A DNA stretch of 64,000 nt. Source: RGIG5612 sp045616165 (GTDB lineage: Bacteria; Bacillota; Clostridia; Lachnospirales; Lachnospiraceae). Shown here in pieces: positions 63,337-64,000 of this stretch (positions within the stretch are counted from its first letter, which is position 1; each line of letters starts with the position of its first letter). The notes beneath the pieces are model-generated. The model was not told where the DNA came from and searched no databases. It worked only from the letters and a program-made list of their open reading frames with translations. The position numbers and the translations under genes were made by a program. The stretch is taken from the NCBI GenBank assembly GCA_045616165.1, contig JAZLGF010000028.1:1-64000 (forward strand), written 5' to 3'.

Positions 63337-63363
63337 TAGCTTGCAAAATCTGAGAAAAAGCTA
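63337..63363 (+). promoter_or_regulatory. leader hairpin before the 63379 gene
   Basis: TAGCT and AGCTA close a loop containing TCTGAGAAAA, with TGGAG close behind. It resembles the leader at 62428-62456 in sequence and placement. Confidence 0.45.
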
Positions 63364-63378
63364 GTATGGAGAATTATT

Positions 63379-63993
63379 ATGATTATATACAATGATGTGA
63401 TTTTTGATAAAACAAAATATGAAGAGTTAAATCATTATCGCCAATTCCAAGAGAATAAAATGTATGAAGAAATATTAATAAGAGAATTGAGTAAGAATGA
63501 ATATTATATTTTGAGTAACTCATTTTCTTATTTAATAAATGATAATTGTTGGCTTATGCAAAATGGTGAAGGAATAAATGCGTATCAAATTTTTAGCATT
63601 TCTGCTAATGAAATCAAACAAAATATTGAAAAAATAAAATACGGACAAAATATTATTGGATATTTTTCAGATAATTACAAAAAAATAACTAAAAAAATAT
63701 TTTATGAATTGCAACGTGTAGAGTACGACGAGACAAAAGAAATAATAATCGGAGAATCAGAAGAATATGATGACAAGAATATGGTTCTTTACCGAGAAAA
63801 ATTAACGTTTGAAAACAATAGATATTATTTATCTACAGATATAGACGTTTTTGATTATGAGTATGTAAATAAAAATCTAAGAACTTTTTATGCAATTCAA
63901 AGAGATTCTTATTGGCGAATTCTAACTGATGTTGTGGCAACCAATTGGTTGAATGCACATTGCATTAATAATTATTTAGACTGTAATGATTAA
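63379..63993 (+). CDS. unknown protein downstream of the Mom-family gene
   Basis: 204 residues, soluble, rich in Tyr, Asn and Glu, with no recognisable motif. GGAG precedes the ATG by seven bases. It may form a unit with the Mom-family gene, whose leader it resembles. It ends seven bases before the right edge of the window. Family not recognised. Confidence 0.7.
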   Translation: MIIYNDVIFDKTKYEELNHYRQFQENKMYEEILIRELSKNEYYILSNSFSYLINDNCWLMQNGEGINAYQIFSISANEIKQNIEKIKYGQNIIGYFSDNYKKITKKIFYELQRVEYDETKEIIIGESEEYDDKNMVLYREKLTFENNRYYLSTDIDVFDYEYVNKNLRTFYAIQRDSYWRILTDVVATNWLNAHCINNYLDCND

Positions 63994-64000
63994 ATTCTAG

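Larger units (their letters stand above)
41686..64000. mobile_element. integrative conjugative/mobilisable element, left part
   Basis: From the rlmD attachment core to the right edge nearly all genes are of accessory type: zinc-ribbon and membrane proteins of conjugation islands, a defence island, coupling protein, DUF5688, putative oriT, MobV-like relaxase and a Mom-family modification gene. No housekeeping gene is seen. Integrase, mating-channel genes and the right junction are not in the window, so whether it is conjugative or only mobilisable stays open. Confidence 0.75.

Noticed and set aside
1..64000. CRISPR array or insertion sequence
   Set aside because: No regularly spaced direct repeats and no transposase-like protein were seen in the window.

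Overview
The window is AT-rich DNA from a low-GC anaerobic Firmicute. It carries a Wood-Ljungdahl acetyl-CoA synthase operon, AddAB recombination nucleases, a minimal SufC/SufB-like pair and an RlmD with a long C-terminal tail. Together these point to an acetogenic member of the Clostridia, probably Lachnospiraceae or a close relative. This assignment rests on recognising families by eye, not on a search.

Chromosomal part (1 to about 41,680). A divergent promoter with a structured leader opens the window. It is followed by the co-directional run asnA-addB-addA-S66 peptidase-sufC-sufB-like, then tRNA-Gly(GCC) with its own promoter and terminator, trkA-trkH (potassium uptake) and a copper P-type ATPase gene. 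That ATPase lacks its nucleotide-binding domain and carries a CopZ-like module at its C-terminus. Two membrane-protein genes lie on the minus strand. A plus-strand run follows: hslO, a single-ATPase ECF transporter (A, T, S), a methyltransferase, a His-rich small protein and CooT. Next is the carbonyl-branch operon cooC-acsD-acsC-acsE-acsB-acsV-DUF3786; the CO dehydrogenase gene itself is not in the window. After a cold-shock gene come three minus-strand genes (polysaccharide deacetylase, alpha/beta hydrolase, mgtE). A divergent promoter pair then drives a YdjI/YdjG/YdjH-like membrane-stress trio, followed by a TrpR-like regulator, pcrA, a small membrane protein and rlmD.

Accessory part (about 41,680 to 64,000, running off the right edge). 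The 3' end of rlmD appears to be the attachment site of an integrative conjugative or mobilisable element. Evidence for mobility is a TraG/VirD4-like coupling protein, DUF5688 and other conjugation-island proteins, a putative oriT and a MobV-like relaxase. Integrase, mating-pair genes and the right end are not seen. The cargo is dominated by what looks like a genome-defence island. A promoter with a palindromic operator precedes a tightly packed set: a small protein, a GHKL ATPase, an unknown beta-rich protein, a DUF6339-like protein, a 947-residue zinc-ribbon/alpha-CTD-like/sigma-region-4-like protein, a probable restriction endonuclease with a B3-like C-terminal domain, and a C5-cytosine methyltransferase. 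A UvrD/HelD-like SF1 ATPase and a DUF3825-like protein follow. Near the right edge is a Mom-family DNA-modification gene. The element thus combines mobility genes with restriction, modification and an unusual ATPase/sigma-like module; that module is the most promising candidate for an undescribed system.
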